From Epiperipatus broadwayi (lineage: Eukaryota > Onychophora > Udeonychophora > Euonychophora > Peripatidae), in contig JAQFVV010013315.1 in the NCBI GenBank assembly GCA_028023455.1, positions 62,001 to 126,000 of the forward strand: a stretch of 64,000 nucleotides of DNA, given 5' to 3'. Both the position numbers and the translations under genes were made by a program. The notes under the pieces were generated by a model, which saw only the letters and a program-made list of their open reading frames with translations, was not told where the DNA came from and made no database searches. Positions 11,474 through 23,282 of the stretch are shown here, piece by piece. The number at the start of each line of letters is the position of its first letter. Positions within the stretch are counted from its first letter, which is position 1.

Positions 11474-12340
11474 GTTCATTAAAATTGGAAGCTTATCTAC
11501 ATATATTTTTATAAAGAATTTATATTATAGTGCTATAAAGTTGATATTGATTTCTAGCATCATGTGAAAGATATTTCACTTATTCCTAAAGTTTTCACAT
11601 AAAATTAATAAACAAGTGAAATGTGATATAAATCAATTTATATATTTTTGTTGTTCATTTAATATGCTTGAGCATGATTTATATATTTTACTTTTTATTT
11701 GGAATTATTTTTAAATAAATCATAGTAAAAATAAACATCTATTTGTTTTATTGATTATCCATCATAATATATCTCCTTTACATATTTGAGAATTAAAATA
11801 ATTAATAATACTTTTTTTCTTATTTCAAATAATTACTTCCATAAAAAAAATAAGTCAATAAACATTTCAATTATTTGAAAACAAAGTCAGATAAGTTGAC
11901 TGTTTAATAAAAATAATATTTATTAAAAATTAATTCTACTAATAAAAACAGATGAATGCATTATTTAAATTGATTAAAGATTTTTTTAAAAAAAATTTTT
12001 TTAACTTTATTGATTGCTTTATGTGCGTCTGGTTTTATTTTAATTCAAATAAATATAAATTCAATCCCAAAATATATGTTAATAGTCTTAATATAAACTA
12101 ATCATTAAGCTATTACTTAACCATAGGATAAGAATCATGCACATTTTGCTATCGTCTGCTTTAATTTATTTAGAATGACTAACATATAACTAAACTTTTA
12201 AGTTATTTTTCAAAACTATATTCTGTCTTGAATTGTGTATAAGTCATAAAAACAAATAATAATAATTGAATGATTAGTTATTTACAAGGACTTATAGTGC
12301 TCAAACAGCAAAACAATACACAGATTTCCAATCTAAGAAC
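11474..12340. other. AT-rich non-coding stretch
   Basis: Very AT-rich with long A and T runs; nothing recognisable. Confidence 0.5.
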
Positions 12341-12352
12341 CTTACTTTTTAA

Positions 12353-12632
12353 ACCATCAAAAATCACACGTTACCATTCTTTATGCTTACACAAATTGTA
12401 GTTAGCTAAAAAAGTAAAAGTGGCTGCTGGAGGATTGCATTAGATCTAAGATCTAAGTGCAGTGCTCTCAGATCCAAGGCTCCTCACTGATGAAAGCTAG
12501 AAACTAGTCTAGGGATATGGGATGAATAGGCAATAGATATGGGATTTTATGCTGACCTTCCTGCATCCATTGATTACTCTGTATTGCACTGAATGGCACT
12601 ACTGTATGGAGAGTTTTGCCACTGTGAAAAAT
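12353..12632 (+). mobile_element. FB1 element, one-armed form
   Basis: A degenerate leader (ACCATCAAAAATCACACG) and CTTTATGCTTAC are followed by a single direct arm: GGAGGATTGCATTAGATC, then AAACTAGTCTAGGGATATG, CCATTGATTACTC and the terminus ACTACTGTATGGAGAGTTTTGCC. The inverted left arm is missing. A perfect 12-bp direct repeat CTTACTTTTTAA flanks it (12341-12352 and 12633-12644). Confidence 0.8.
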
Positions 12633-12952
12633 CTTACTTTTTAATGTCTATCACTATTTCTGTATTAAACCACTATGGCATTTTTAATCTATGATAAACA
12701 CGTTTTTGAAACAGCAAGAAATAGAACTAGTCTTTAAATTTTTTTATCTTATTTATAATTTTCCTGTTTTATTCAATTGGTTTTTAAATATATTCCATTA
12801 AATTTATTACCAAATTTGTTTTCCAAAAATATGTTAAGGCAATTGTATTGTAACTTAGTTGAAAAGAAATACTAATCAAAACTTTTTCATTATATTCTTT
12901 AGCATTTTGTGATTATATTTATAAAGCGCATACTCGTTACTTTCAAATAATG

Positions 12953-13078
12953 TATATTAAGGCTACAACCTTAAAACTATGCGCCTGAAAAAACGACAGT
13001 AGGGACCTCTGCAAATCTTTAACACAAGATTTATTTAAAAGACAAGGCGCATAGTTTTAAGATTGTAGCCTTAATATA
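12953..13078. mobile_element. Palindromic MITE with 34-bp terminal inverted repeats
   Basis: The left end (12953-12986) and right end (13045-13078) pair at 33 of 34 positions (TATATTAAGGCTACAACC... against ...TTGTAGCCTTAATATA). The interior of 58 bp is non-coding. A TA-type insertion site is plausible, but the superfamily is not established. Confidence 0.75.
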
Positions 13079-14541
13079 TATTACTCTATAGCATTTTATA
13101 GATCTAAGTATATCACACTGACAAATTAGAATAATTTATATAATTTTAATTTTGCTCAATTGAGTTATTTTTCGTTTAGTAATAATTTTTTGTTTATCTA
13201 ATATATATATTTTAAAATAGTAAAATAAATAAGCTATATTTTTTAAAAAAAAATTATGAAATATTTGATTGTGACATTTACTAAAATTTCATTTCCTTTT
13301 TATTTTTGAATTTATAGTCATTTAATTTAAAACATCAAGTAAAAATAATTGCTAATAAGTAGTGTTTTTTCTAATAATTTATTTTATATGTAAGTAAAAA
13401 ATAATAAAATAATCAGACGGCTTTAATGCACGGCAGTTCATAAGAAATTTGAGTGCCAGAAATACCACGAATTGAATTATTTGGAGTTTATATTCCACAG
13501 TTTGACATTCAGCCATTGCACTGGATCTCTAAATAAAGAAAATAAAATGATTCTTGCAATAAATGTAATTTTGAAGTATATAAAGTTTATAGACTCTGTC
13601 AAACAGAAAAAAAAAAATTAGATATTTTTTTCAATAAAGAATTCATAAGACATATGAGCATTAAAAGCTAATAGTATTAATGTGTGATCTGTGGAACTTT
13701 AATTCTCTATCATATCATCAATTCATGCAGTGGACTTGGAACAATAAGATCTATTATTTATCGGAACATAAAGGTAGACTACTATCTCATTACAAGACTG
13801 CATTAAAAAAAAACAATTCCCACTCATTAGAATGTCAATTTTCATCACATGTTCAATCTGGTATGTGAGGTGCAAGAAAATGTATTCGCAGCCTCCCCTG
13901 ATGAAAGATTGTGCTTTATACAATCAATTCAAAATATAAAACAAAGAGATAAACTACTATCATCAAAATTCATTTATGAGGAGACATGGAAGCTATACCA
14001 TACATTTATGAACTTTATATCATAAGGATTATCTCAACATCAATCAGCTTCAAACCATATGGACTAATTAATACCAGATTCATCTAATATGCAATTGTAA
14101 TGCATGGTGATCTATTTTTGTTTTGAGATAATGAAACCTTGTTTAGCCTAAATATAATTATTATTTAATGCTAATTCATCACAACAAAAATATTGATTAC
14201 ATTATTTGCTCAAAATTGATTACATTATAAGAAATTCATAATAATGAAAGCATAATGTAATGCATATATGTGTGTGTAAATAATGAATTATAATGGTGAT
14301 ATAATATTTTAATAATGGCATCGCAATAAAACCTATGAGTTCACTTTAATTTTGATTTGGAAAATACTAAGACTCTTCATAAGGAAAGAAACTATAACAA
14401 AAGGAAAATTAAAGAGATCATTTTGATAAATAGAAATAGCATATTTTTAATTAACTAATAATGTACAAACATTAAAATTAATGAATCTTTGAATGGTATT
14501 TACTTCTGCTAAATTTGAATTTAAGTATTTTTCAATTGAAG
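13079..14541. other. AT-rich non-coding stretch
   Basis: Nothing recognisable; frames at 13680-13923 on both strands have no motif. Confidence 0.5.
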
Positions 14542-14554
14542 AAGATTAAGAAAT

Positions 14555-14651
14555 TAGTCAAGCGTTGGTGGCCTTGTGGGTAGCATAGTTGTCTTCCAAG
14601 CAGCTGGCCCGGATTCCCTTCCTGGTCATCGCTTTGACATATGAAAAAAAA
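14555..14651 (+). mobile_element. tRNA-Gly-like SINE, subfamily 2
   Basis: GCGTTGGTGG...GGGTAGCATAGTTGTC then TTCCAAGCAGCTGGCC and GGATTCCCTTCC closely follow a glycine tRNA (TCC) from the 5' end through the T arm, then CGCTTTGACATATG and an A tail. A perfect 13-bp target duplication AAGATTAAGAAAT flanks it (14542-14554 and 14652-14664). Confidence 0.92.
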
Positions 14652-14664
14652 AAGATTAAGAAAT

Positions 14665-16610
14665 CAACTGAAAGCACTTCTGTGGTTTATTATACTTATT
14701 TATAAAATATATTATCACCATTATTAATTCATTATTTTTATTATCATTTTATATATATTGTAACGGTAACTAATTCTGAAAACTGACTTTTCAAATATTC
14801 CACATTGTTGTGGTCAAAAGTGTATCGTACATATAAAGAAAATGGGAAAGTGAGGTTGGCTTTTCTTGTTTAATATTTTCTACGAGCTGAATAAACCAAA
14901 AGTGTAATAGTAACTAATAGATCAATAATAATAAATCTCTCACTTTTGGCTAGCTAAACTTATAAAAGATAAAACATATTTATATCTAAAACTCTTCTAT
15001 TACATATGTATGTATTTTAAATAAATATACACAGAAACCAAAGGGACATTATATTGATCTCAAAATATATTTAAAATAAGTAAACAAATAATCCTAAAGT
15101 TCCTTTTAATGTAAACTTCATCCGTTTTTTTTTTTATATTACAATGTTATAATATTTAATAGTAAGTTATAGCTAGACAAAAGAAAATATCGATGTATGC
15201 CTATTTTATATCTCGGGGTAAATATCAAAATACCATAGCGAATCTAATACATGTAACCGTAAATCACTGATAAGTGTCGGCCTTATAAAGAAAATACACA
15301 AAAACAATATATATATATATATGCATTTTATTGACGTATAAGTGATTTTATTTTATTATTAATAACAAACATATTTATAAAGTTACTACAGCTGTTCAAA
15401 GTATTAATTAAAGTAAAATTTAAAAAAATCCAAAGTGATATTTAGCGTGGCTTTCTATAAGCTGATAAAAAAAATTTAACTAGAATTATAAAATATATTA
15501 TAATTATTTACCAATAAAATAAATAACTAATTTGGAATATAGTTTTATATGTTTTTCGCAAGTTAAAGTTTTTTTTCCTTTCTAATAACATATCGAACTT
15601 ATCTACTTATACAAAATAATATATAATGAGCTTGTAAAAAGCTTAGGATCAGAAGTAACGGTGTATTTAATAAAGTGGCAAAAGCAAAATAAATGTATTT
15701 CTGCATGTAGTACATTCTCATTTAACATATAATAAGAGAAATTCTATCATCTATTATATAAAAATGAAATAGTTTTCAAGAGAAATTCGCATCTCTCAGA
15801 TAAAACAAGTTTGTGATAAGAGGAATTAATCATCTTCTATACAAATAAAAATAATATATATTACGACAACGGGTGACATTGCCAAGTATATGTGAGACAC
15901 TATTCAAATTATTCGTGTAACTAACCTAGTCTACCAATGCCTTACTTCTAGTAGTCGCATGCTCTAATAACTCACTAAACATCTACATGATTCCTTTTAC
16001 CCTGGAAAGACGTAGTTATAAGATTTAAAAAATTGTATTGATAATATATTTTAATAATCATTATATAATCTCTAATAATTATAACTGTTCACACCAAAAA
16101 TATTATCTGGGATATTTGCAAACATGTATTATATATAAAGCAATACATATATATATATTTAAGTATTACCTTTGCTATTTTAATCTAAAAGACAAAAGTA
16201 TGTATAGCAACAGTTCATAATAAAATTATTACTAATGGAAATAATGTCTTTACTTCTTTTTTTTTTTTTTTTATCGAAAGTACTAAGTTCAAAGTTAATT
16301 TTCAAATCCTTTCTATTTAATTTAATCTGATCTTCCAGCAGGTTTCTCGCGTGATATTTGTTGACAAAATGAGAAGGTGAATATTACCACAAGAAAGTTT
16401 ATTCTTATTAAATTTTAAAAGTTCTAGATAAAAGTATTTTGTTCCCAAAACTTGTTTAGACAGTTACAGGTGGTCATAAAAATTTAAGAATTCTTCGAAA
16501 TGTTGAGAAATTATTAATCGGTCCATGCAATAACATTTTCCCTCTATATAACTTTAAAATGTAGCTTCTTTGATGCTTAAATTTAGAATAGATTATTTCA
16601 TTTTTGTTAG
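14665..16610. other. AT-rich non-coding stretch
   Basis: Nothing recognisable apart from A/T runs and a short TA tract near 15309-15322. Confidence 0.5.
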
Positions 16611-16626
16611 ATAGGGTTTTTTTTTT

Positions 16627-16742
16627 CCTTTTTTTTTCTTTTTCATGTGTCAAAGCATCGGCCGGGAAGCGAACCCGCAAACCTGGGACAACTGCTTGTA
16701 AGGCAGCTGTGCTAACCACTCGACCACTAACGCTTGACAGGC
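16627..16742 (-). mobile_element. tRNA-derived SINE (TAC-anticodon-like head)
   Basis: Minus-strand reading: CAAGCGTTAGTGGTCGAGTG, GTTAGCACAGCTGCCTTAC, then GCGGGTTCGCTTCCCGGCC and GATGCTTTGACACATG with an A-rich tail. Boxes A and B are both near consensus, the best preserved head in the window. Flanks ATAGGGTTTT (16611 on) and ATAGGGGTTTT (16743 on) are a probable but imperfect target duplication. Confidence 0.85.
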
Positions 16743-16759
16743 ATAGGGGTTTTTTTTTT

Positions 16760-17572
16760 TTGGTTGTTTTTAGGCTTCTGTGCTTTTGTTTCATTTTAAC
16801 ATTATGCCATGGAGACTCAGCAGTAAGTAGGCAATTGTAACAGAAGCTTCACAAACCCCATCAGCCTATTTTTTATCTAGCCGACTACCATGGTTAATAA
16901 CTTTAATATTATAGCCTTTTTAAAAACTATATTAAAAGAAGATGATCTAGTTGGATCAAACATTTCGTATCAAATACCTAGTTTGTTTGTTTTTTTCGTT
17001 AAGTATAAACAACACCCTTACTGCAAAATTAATGACATTCAAAATTACTATGGTTATCTACTAGAAACCACATGATGCTAAAATTTTCCAGTGTCCATTT
17101 TACCTTGAACATTTGCCTTTGAAGGTCTTGAGTTCAACTACTTCTAAAATTAACTTTAATATTAACAAAAAATAATAAAAATATTACTTAAATGATTAAT
17201 TTTTATATAATTTTATTAAATTTAAATCTTATATCTCCCATTCTTTTAAAGGCATATCAGCACACAAATATTTTTGGACAAATATTAAAATTAGAATATT
17301 TGCCTAAATATTTCAATCTCTTTTTTATTTTTTGTTTATTTTTTTTTAAAAAATAACTTTTTCACTTTAATGTAAATAAAAGATTTTAATCTTAACGACT
17401 TTCAAAAAAATTAAAGTTTAAAATGAAAATAACTTTATGCGGGAAACTAATAGATGCAACAGATCTCTATTTATAAAGTGATACTTTTGATAACAACTAT
17501 GGATGGTGTCAAAGTTGGGAGTAGGGGAATTTGACAATGGTAAATGAAAACATAACAATTTACTCTAGATAA
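16760..17572. other. AT-rich non-coding stretch
   Basis: Nothing recognisable. Confidence 0.5.
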
Positions 17573-17580
17573 ATATTTTG

Positions 17581-18672
17581 GGTAAAACTGCAGTTTCCAG
17601 GTCACAATAAAAATCGAATTTTGTTTCAAATTTTTCTCACCAGAGTGTTTTTTGTCGAATATTTAAATAAAAAAATTATTTATTAAAATAATACTGTGTG
17701 TTTCAGTTATTAAAATAATAGCAATATATCTTACCTTAAGTTATCAAAAATAATATATCCTACCAACATTCGTAATTACTGTCCATTGTAGTTTTCGCTT
17801 ACAATAGCGATAAAATTCGCAAAGACTGCATCAGTCGTGTAGAGAGTCCTGAAAGCAAATTCATGCAGATAGGATTCGAATAAAGTATTTCTGGTAGTGT
17901 GAAATTGTTACACTGTCTTGGAGCACATTTTACAAGTTTTCCAAAGTTGTAAGATGTGGCTTTCAGAGAGTTTTTAAATTTCCAGAGTAATTCGTAAAAT
18001 GAATCCTCTAAATGGTAGTGTAGTTGTAGTACCAGAAAATGAAGTGTTACATGCTGCAGATATTCACGTAGAAAATTGGACATCGTGTCTGTTGATGGAT
18101 GAACTTTGAACTCCGGAGTTAGCAATGAAGTGGTTAGCAAGGAGGCATCTGCTTAAGAATAGTAATCTATGCCAGCATTGCAGCATGCAGTGTTCTCTCA
18201 TCAAATAGCAAGAATGTGGAGATGGTCACAGATGGCAATGCAGATTATGCCACAATCGTGTATCTATCAGAAAGGGTTCTTTTTTTTAAAAAAAGCCATT
18301 TATCCTTAAAGACAATTTTGCTTGTAGTATATTATTGGGCACATAATTTGTCACAGTATTTTATTGTTCACGAGCTAAGTGTAAGTTGGCATACTATAGT
18401 AGACTGGGCAAATTTTTGCCGCGAAGAGTGCGCAACATATTTTCACTGACATCCAACGCAAGTTGGTGGATTTGTTGGTAGGATATATTATTATTTTAAT
18501 AAATTATTTTTTATAATATAATTATTTGTTATTTATTATTTTTTTATATTATAATTTCGTGTATTTTATATTTCACAACAAATTTTTAAATAATTCGACA
18601 AGAAACACTCTGGTGAGAAAAATTTGAAACAAAATTCGATTTTTATTGTGACCTGGAAAATGCAGTTTTACC
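17581..18672 (+). mobile_element. Merlin-superfamily DNA transposon, internally decayed
   Basis: Terminal inverted repeats of 80 bp (17581-17660 and 18593-18672) start GGTAAAACTGCA and differ at about 2 positions. A perfect 8-bp target duplication ATATTTTG (17573-17580 and 18673-18680) is the expected size for Merlin. The interior holds a Merlin-like transposase relic on the + strand. The near-identical termini suggest recent loss of activity or cross-mobilisation, although the catalytic domain is gone. Confidence 0.88.
18122..18449 (+). pseudogene. Merlin (IS1016-like) transposase relic
   Basis: The first frame (from 18122) reads ALKWLARRHLL and LCQHCSMQC, then GDGHRWQCRLCHNRVSIRKG, a Cys-pair zinc ribbon followed by the R-S-I-R-K-G block of Merlin transposases; one in-frame TAG lies between. 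At a run of eight T and seven A (around 18279-18294) the frame shifts, and the second frame continues FFKKSHLSLKTILLV...WAHNLSQ, then HTIVDWANFCREEC, the conserved helix-turn-helix region. It stops at 18449. The region that should carry the catalytic acidic residues after the GG motif is replaced by AT-rich sequence. Not functional as it stands. Confidence 0.85.
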
Positions 18673-18681
18673 ATATTTTGC

Positions 18682-18795
18682 ATATAATAAAGATATATAT
18701 GAGAGATAGTGACCTGGGCTAATTGATGAGTGCTGTTTCAGCACGAAATGCATCTTGGGGATCATTTGTCTTTTATTATATCTTTATTTATATGA
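18682..18795. repeat. FB2-related short foldback fragment
   Basis: The core GATGAGTGCTGTTTCAGCACG and the following GGGGATCATTTGTCTTTT resemble the FB2 core at 11310-11390. AATAAAGATATA on the left pairs with TATATCTTTATT on the right. It abuts the right target duplication of the Merlin element. Confidence 0.45.
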
Positions 18796-19804
18796 ATTTA
18801 AAAAGAATGTGGAAGTATGGAGGTGTTTATTATATCCATAACGATCAAAAGGAAAAAGGAAATTTATTCCTTTAAATATATATATTTTTTTAAAAATTCA
18901 AAATGAGGGCTAACTACCACAATATATATATATATATCCAAAAATAACAGAATTTTGTAATAAACATATATACATTTATTTTTAGGTGTTGCAAGTTGAA
19001 ATCCCTTCAAAGTGTAGTTTATTTAATGAAATGCACTGATCTAAATATGTTTTTCACTTTTCAAAATAGACTGGATACATTTCAAAGTACTTCCATCATT
19101 TTTTCATCACTCTTTAATCTACAAAAAAAAAGAGACACTTTTCTTGAAGAGAATAAAAAGAAGTTGCACAGAATGAGATGAGCAACTATGGTAGATGGAT
19201 AAACTGAGTCATGCTTAATTTATTTAAAAATTGTTTCACATATAAGGCTTTATCTGCTAACACACTGTTGTGATGAAGCATGCACTTTTCGCTTCGCCAC
19301 AAAACAGGACATTTACATTTTACCTCAACATACAAAAGTTTCAGAACTTGTAGATTTTAAATACCCTGTTCATTATGAACAAATTCTGAATGAACAATGC
19401 TGTCTGTATTAAAAAATAATCAGCATTGTCTTGACATTAGATTTCCCTCATCATGCTTTTTGGGGATATGCTGAATTTGATACTTTCATTAAAATAGTCA
19501 GAAACTTGTGCTTTTTCCAGAGCAACTTTCATATAAATTGTTTCAAGCATTACAATAATTCTTCTGCCATTTTTCCTAAAAGAGAATAGAATTTTACATT
19601 GTTCAAATGTTTCAGCCATTACAAAAATCGACACAAAATTCACTTTACAAAAAAACTGTTCTTTATGGCACTATGATTTCACATGGTCCATGTCATTTGA
19701 CAAATTGATGCAGAAGAGTTTCTGCAAAAAACATCTATATGCAGAAGCATGTACTGCAACAGGTGTGCTTACCAGAGAACAATCTCAATTATTTTTGCAT
19801 CTCC
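18796..19804. other. Unassigned stretch, possibly an old coding relic
   Basis: Between about 19000 and 19790 base composition is less extreme and several short frames on both strands stay open (19437-19643 minus, 60-70 codons). I cannot match any to a family. It may be a decayed transposon interior. Confidence 0.3.
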
Positions 19805-19844
<40 letters not shown>

Positions 19845-19846
19845 AG
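19805..19846. repeat. TA microsatellite with inverted flanking arms
   Basis: A (TA)n run is bracketed by CCTTATA and TATAAGG, making the whole tract a perfect palindrome. Confidence 0.9.
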
Positions 19847-19942
19847 GTTGCCTTGACAACAGTTTGAGATTATTGATTGTTATCTATTTTGGTATTATCT
19901 CAGTGTTGACTGGCTTCTAATGGTTATATATATATGTTCTTT
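19847..19942. mobile_element. Half of a MITE related to 30583-30716
   Basis: GGTTGCCTTGACAACAGTTTG, TTGATTGTTA and GTGTTGACTGG match the right half of the inverted-repeat element at 30.6 kb. The left half appears replaced by the TA tract. Confidence 0.55.
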
Positions 19943-20114
19943 GTCTGAAGCTATTAGGTATTAGGTATTATATTTAAGGAATAGTATTCATTTATCATAG
20001 GTGATATTATTCAAAATATGGCAAGTTTTTTTTTTTGTAGATGAATATGCCTAAAAAAATCTAAGTGTATAATTCATTTATTAATGAAGTACCTAAGCAA
20101 TGGAATGTTAACTT

Positions 20115-20580
20115 GTTTAAATATCTTGGTAGTCTTTTTTAGTAGAAAGTTGAGCTTAAATGTTGAGATACAACATCCCAGAACATAACTACTGTAACTA
20201 AGTTAGTCACATATAGCACTGTTATTTGATCTATTTTTTGTACGAAAGTGAATCTTGGGTATATTATCAATGCAATATAAAGGCATTAAAAACTTTCAGT
20301 GGCAAGATCATAAAACTAAACAATAGATATTTCCACATGCTGGATGTGATATTATAGAATCCATAATTAGACATGTAAAATGATTAAATAATGCATGATA
20401 TCCTAAAAGGTGTTATATGTTAAATTTGTGCTTGGTTTTCATGGAAGAGGTTATAAAAATTATCTCAAAGACGTTTTAAAGAAGTGCACTATCAATTGTT
20501 TCTATTGGGAAAATATTCCAGAGAATAGCATATATTGGAGAACTACAATGAGGCATGGTGTTGAAGTATTGCGGAAGTGA
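20115..20580 (+). pseudogene. LINE ORF2 3'-terminal relic
   Basis: Broken frames read FKYLGSLF, then SESWVYYQCNIKALKTF, and further WRTTMRHGVEVL before a stop. This order (KYLGS, W..Y..ikalE.F, then WR.t..gve..E) is the C-terminal end of the reverse-transcriptase protein of many animal LINEs. Stops and frameshifts are frequent. 5'-truncated and inactive. Confidence 0.6.
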
Positions 20581-20599
20581 ACATTTTATGCTAAAGAAA

Positions 20600-23060
20600 T
20601 TAAAGACATTATGATAAAATATCAAATAAACCTCAAAATGGAGCAACACATTTTTTCTAGTGAAAATAGTCAAAATTATACTTCTTTAGAGTGTTTTGAG
20701 ATAATGCTTATAAGTAGGGTCAATCTCTCCTATGAAAACCATACTCAAGCACACCATAAAATCCAAATTTTAGGAAATCATGTGTTGTTCATTTGTTTTA
20801 TATGGCTAATCCAACACAGATGGACTATATAGTAAATTAAAGTACATATTGTCTGATTTTGTTATACTTTTAAAATTTTACAGATCATCCTTAAATGAAA
20901 TTTCTCTAATGTCTTTATGTTTAGTCATATTATCTCTTTTTTTTGTCCAGGCATGTAACTTAGGTTATCTTTTTTTTATTTTCATATTTCTTGATGTGAC
21001 ATTGATTGCATATATTTGCCATTATTCTTAACATTTTATTAAAATAAAAGTAATACCGTTTAATTTATAATCATTTCTATATATATAAATCATTGAAAGA
21101 AAGATGAATGAAATTTTTTTTTGTAATTAAATTTAATTCATAATTACTAAACCTTCACTATTATTTTATTATTTTTGTTCCATTTGCTTATAATCTAATA
21201 CTGTATCAATATTTATTGTTTACTATCAATTATATTGTAACTATTAATATTTTTGAAAAAATAAATAAATCCACACATGCTTGTTGATATTGATATATGG
21301 TGTAGTTATAAAATTGATGTATTATAATAAATTTTGTTTAAAAGAACAAACAACAACTGTTTTCTACTAAATGAGATAAAATATTATTGCTTGCTTTTAG
21401 TAAATGTATTGCTTAATTGCTAAACTTGCTACCAGTTGGAAAATTTGAAACATTATAATGATTGAAGTAAAACGAAAAATCTCAATTTAGTAAGGTTAAA
21501 AATTGATTGCTTATCTGCTAGAATATCACATAACCTCCCAAGCAATTAATTATACAGTTGTTTAGTGGTTTAGTTATTTAAATGGTGCTACGTTTTAAAG
21601 GTTGTAGGGTGTTAAAAATTGTATTTATTTATTTTTAAAAAGTCATTTCATTTTAAATTATCATTTAGGTAGTTTTTTTTAAGTTTTATTTTATTATGTA
21701 ATTACTATGTAAAAGTTATGTAAGTTCAATTTTTCTAGATAGCCTCTAATTTAATGGAAACAAAATGTCATAATTTTTAAAAAATCAAATATATTTATTG
21801 ATTTTATGTTTTAAAAAAAAGTTTTTAAGACGTTTTCATGAGTTCATCGTATAACTTTATATACGCATGTATAGTGTGTGTATATAGTTGCAATCAAAAG
21901 CTTTAGCACTAATAGTATTTTATTTAAATTATGAAGCATCAAAGTTTTATTTACTTTACAGCTAAATTATTCATAATCACATAAGAAAGTTTATTAATGT
22001 AATCATAACCATGATACATAATCAGTATGTAGTTTGAGCATTGGAAGTGATAAAGTAATCCATAACCAAATTTTGAACTTTGGAGTCCACCATTCTATTA
22101 GTAATATTTAAGCATAATATTAAATTGACTGGCTTGTGAGCTAATTCTTTTTTTGCATGAAGCTTAACATCTTGAAGCTCTAATGTATTGAAGCTGTAAA
22201 TATTGCTGAACATATTTGTGTCTCACCTAGTATCAAGTATATAAGCACTAGCAAGAGTTTGCACTCAATTTATATATGTAATTGACACCCATCTTGAGCA
22301 ATAGGCGATCACATGTATATAGACGTATGGGCACATGACTCTAAATGGATCTCTACCAAAAGTTAAAGGTATGGTAAATTAAAGAGACATTTACTTTGTA
22401 AATTAGTGAGAATATTTAGAATATGTGAAACTCACATATGCTGCATGTGTGTATGAAAATCAATAAGCTTAGGTATTTTAAATAATTTTACTAATAATTT
22501 ATATAAGATAAATCAATTCATAATATTTGTATAGTTTATAATATTTTGAATATTTCAAAAATTTATGAGTCACAATGTAATCATTAAATCTAGTGATTTA
22601 AGCGGGTTCTCTTTTAAAAAAATTAAAAAATTGAAAGGAAAAAAAAAATTTTTTTATTAATTTTTTTTGGTTAATTGAGAAGTTTTTTATTTCCATATAT
22701 GGGGAAATATTTTTAAAAAAAATTTTTCTATTACCAAAAATGGGAATATACTTTAAAACAATGTATAAAATTTTAAAAGGACAAAAAACTTCTTTTATTT
22801 AAATTCCACTGGGCTAATTGGTTGGTTGTTTTCATTACCATATATGGAAATGTGGGTCAATTTAAGATATGATGAGTTTGAGATAATGGTTAGCAAGAAT
22901 TTAATCAGATTTAACATCTAAACGAAAATGTAAGGGAAGTAAAGGATCATTATGTATAAATAGCTGAAATTTTGGCTATCATTTGAACGTTTCTTTGATT
23001 TTCTGTTAGAGTGCTAACATAGTCCACGTTAGTTTAATTAGTGAAATAAAATTACATTGG
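20600..23060. other. AT-rich non-coding stretch with two CArG-like sites
   Basis: No gene seen. Two exact CCATATATGG decamers occur at 22693-22702 and 22838-22847 in an A/T-rich setting; they fit the serum response factor consensus but may be chance. Confidence 0.45.
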
Positions 23061-23069
23061 AGTAAAGGA

Positions 23070-23282
23070 AACAACCATTTGCTTCCCCATGCTCCTGGGA
23101 CTCTCGTCTTCCTGCTCATGAGACTGAAGCCTGGAACAACTGGGCCCAATTAAGTGAATCCTTCAAGGAGAACATTTGCCTGAATTTGAACTTTAATTAC
23201 CAACTGATGCCTGTTTCCAGCAAAACCAGTATATGATCATGATCCATTGACCACTTGCTTCACATCTACAAGTTGACCAAGG
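23070..23282 (+). other. GC-richer patch ending in a donor-like site
   Basis: Composition rises abruptly here. A candidate segment follows TGTTTCCAG at 23212-23220 and ends at ACCAAG|GTAAAT (about 23281/23282). No frame is convincingly coding and stops occur in all three. It could be a non-coding exon or an old repeat. Confidence 0.3.

Noticed and set aside
16474-16840. Frames on both strands over the 16.6-kb SINE
   Set aside because: Explained by the tRNA-derived SINE and adjoining homopolymers.
17799-18140. 113-codon minus-strand frame inside the Merlin element
   Set aside because: Merlin motifs are on the plus strand; the minus frame matches nothing known.
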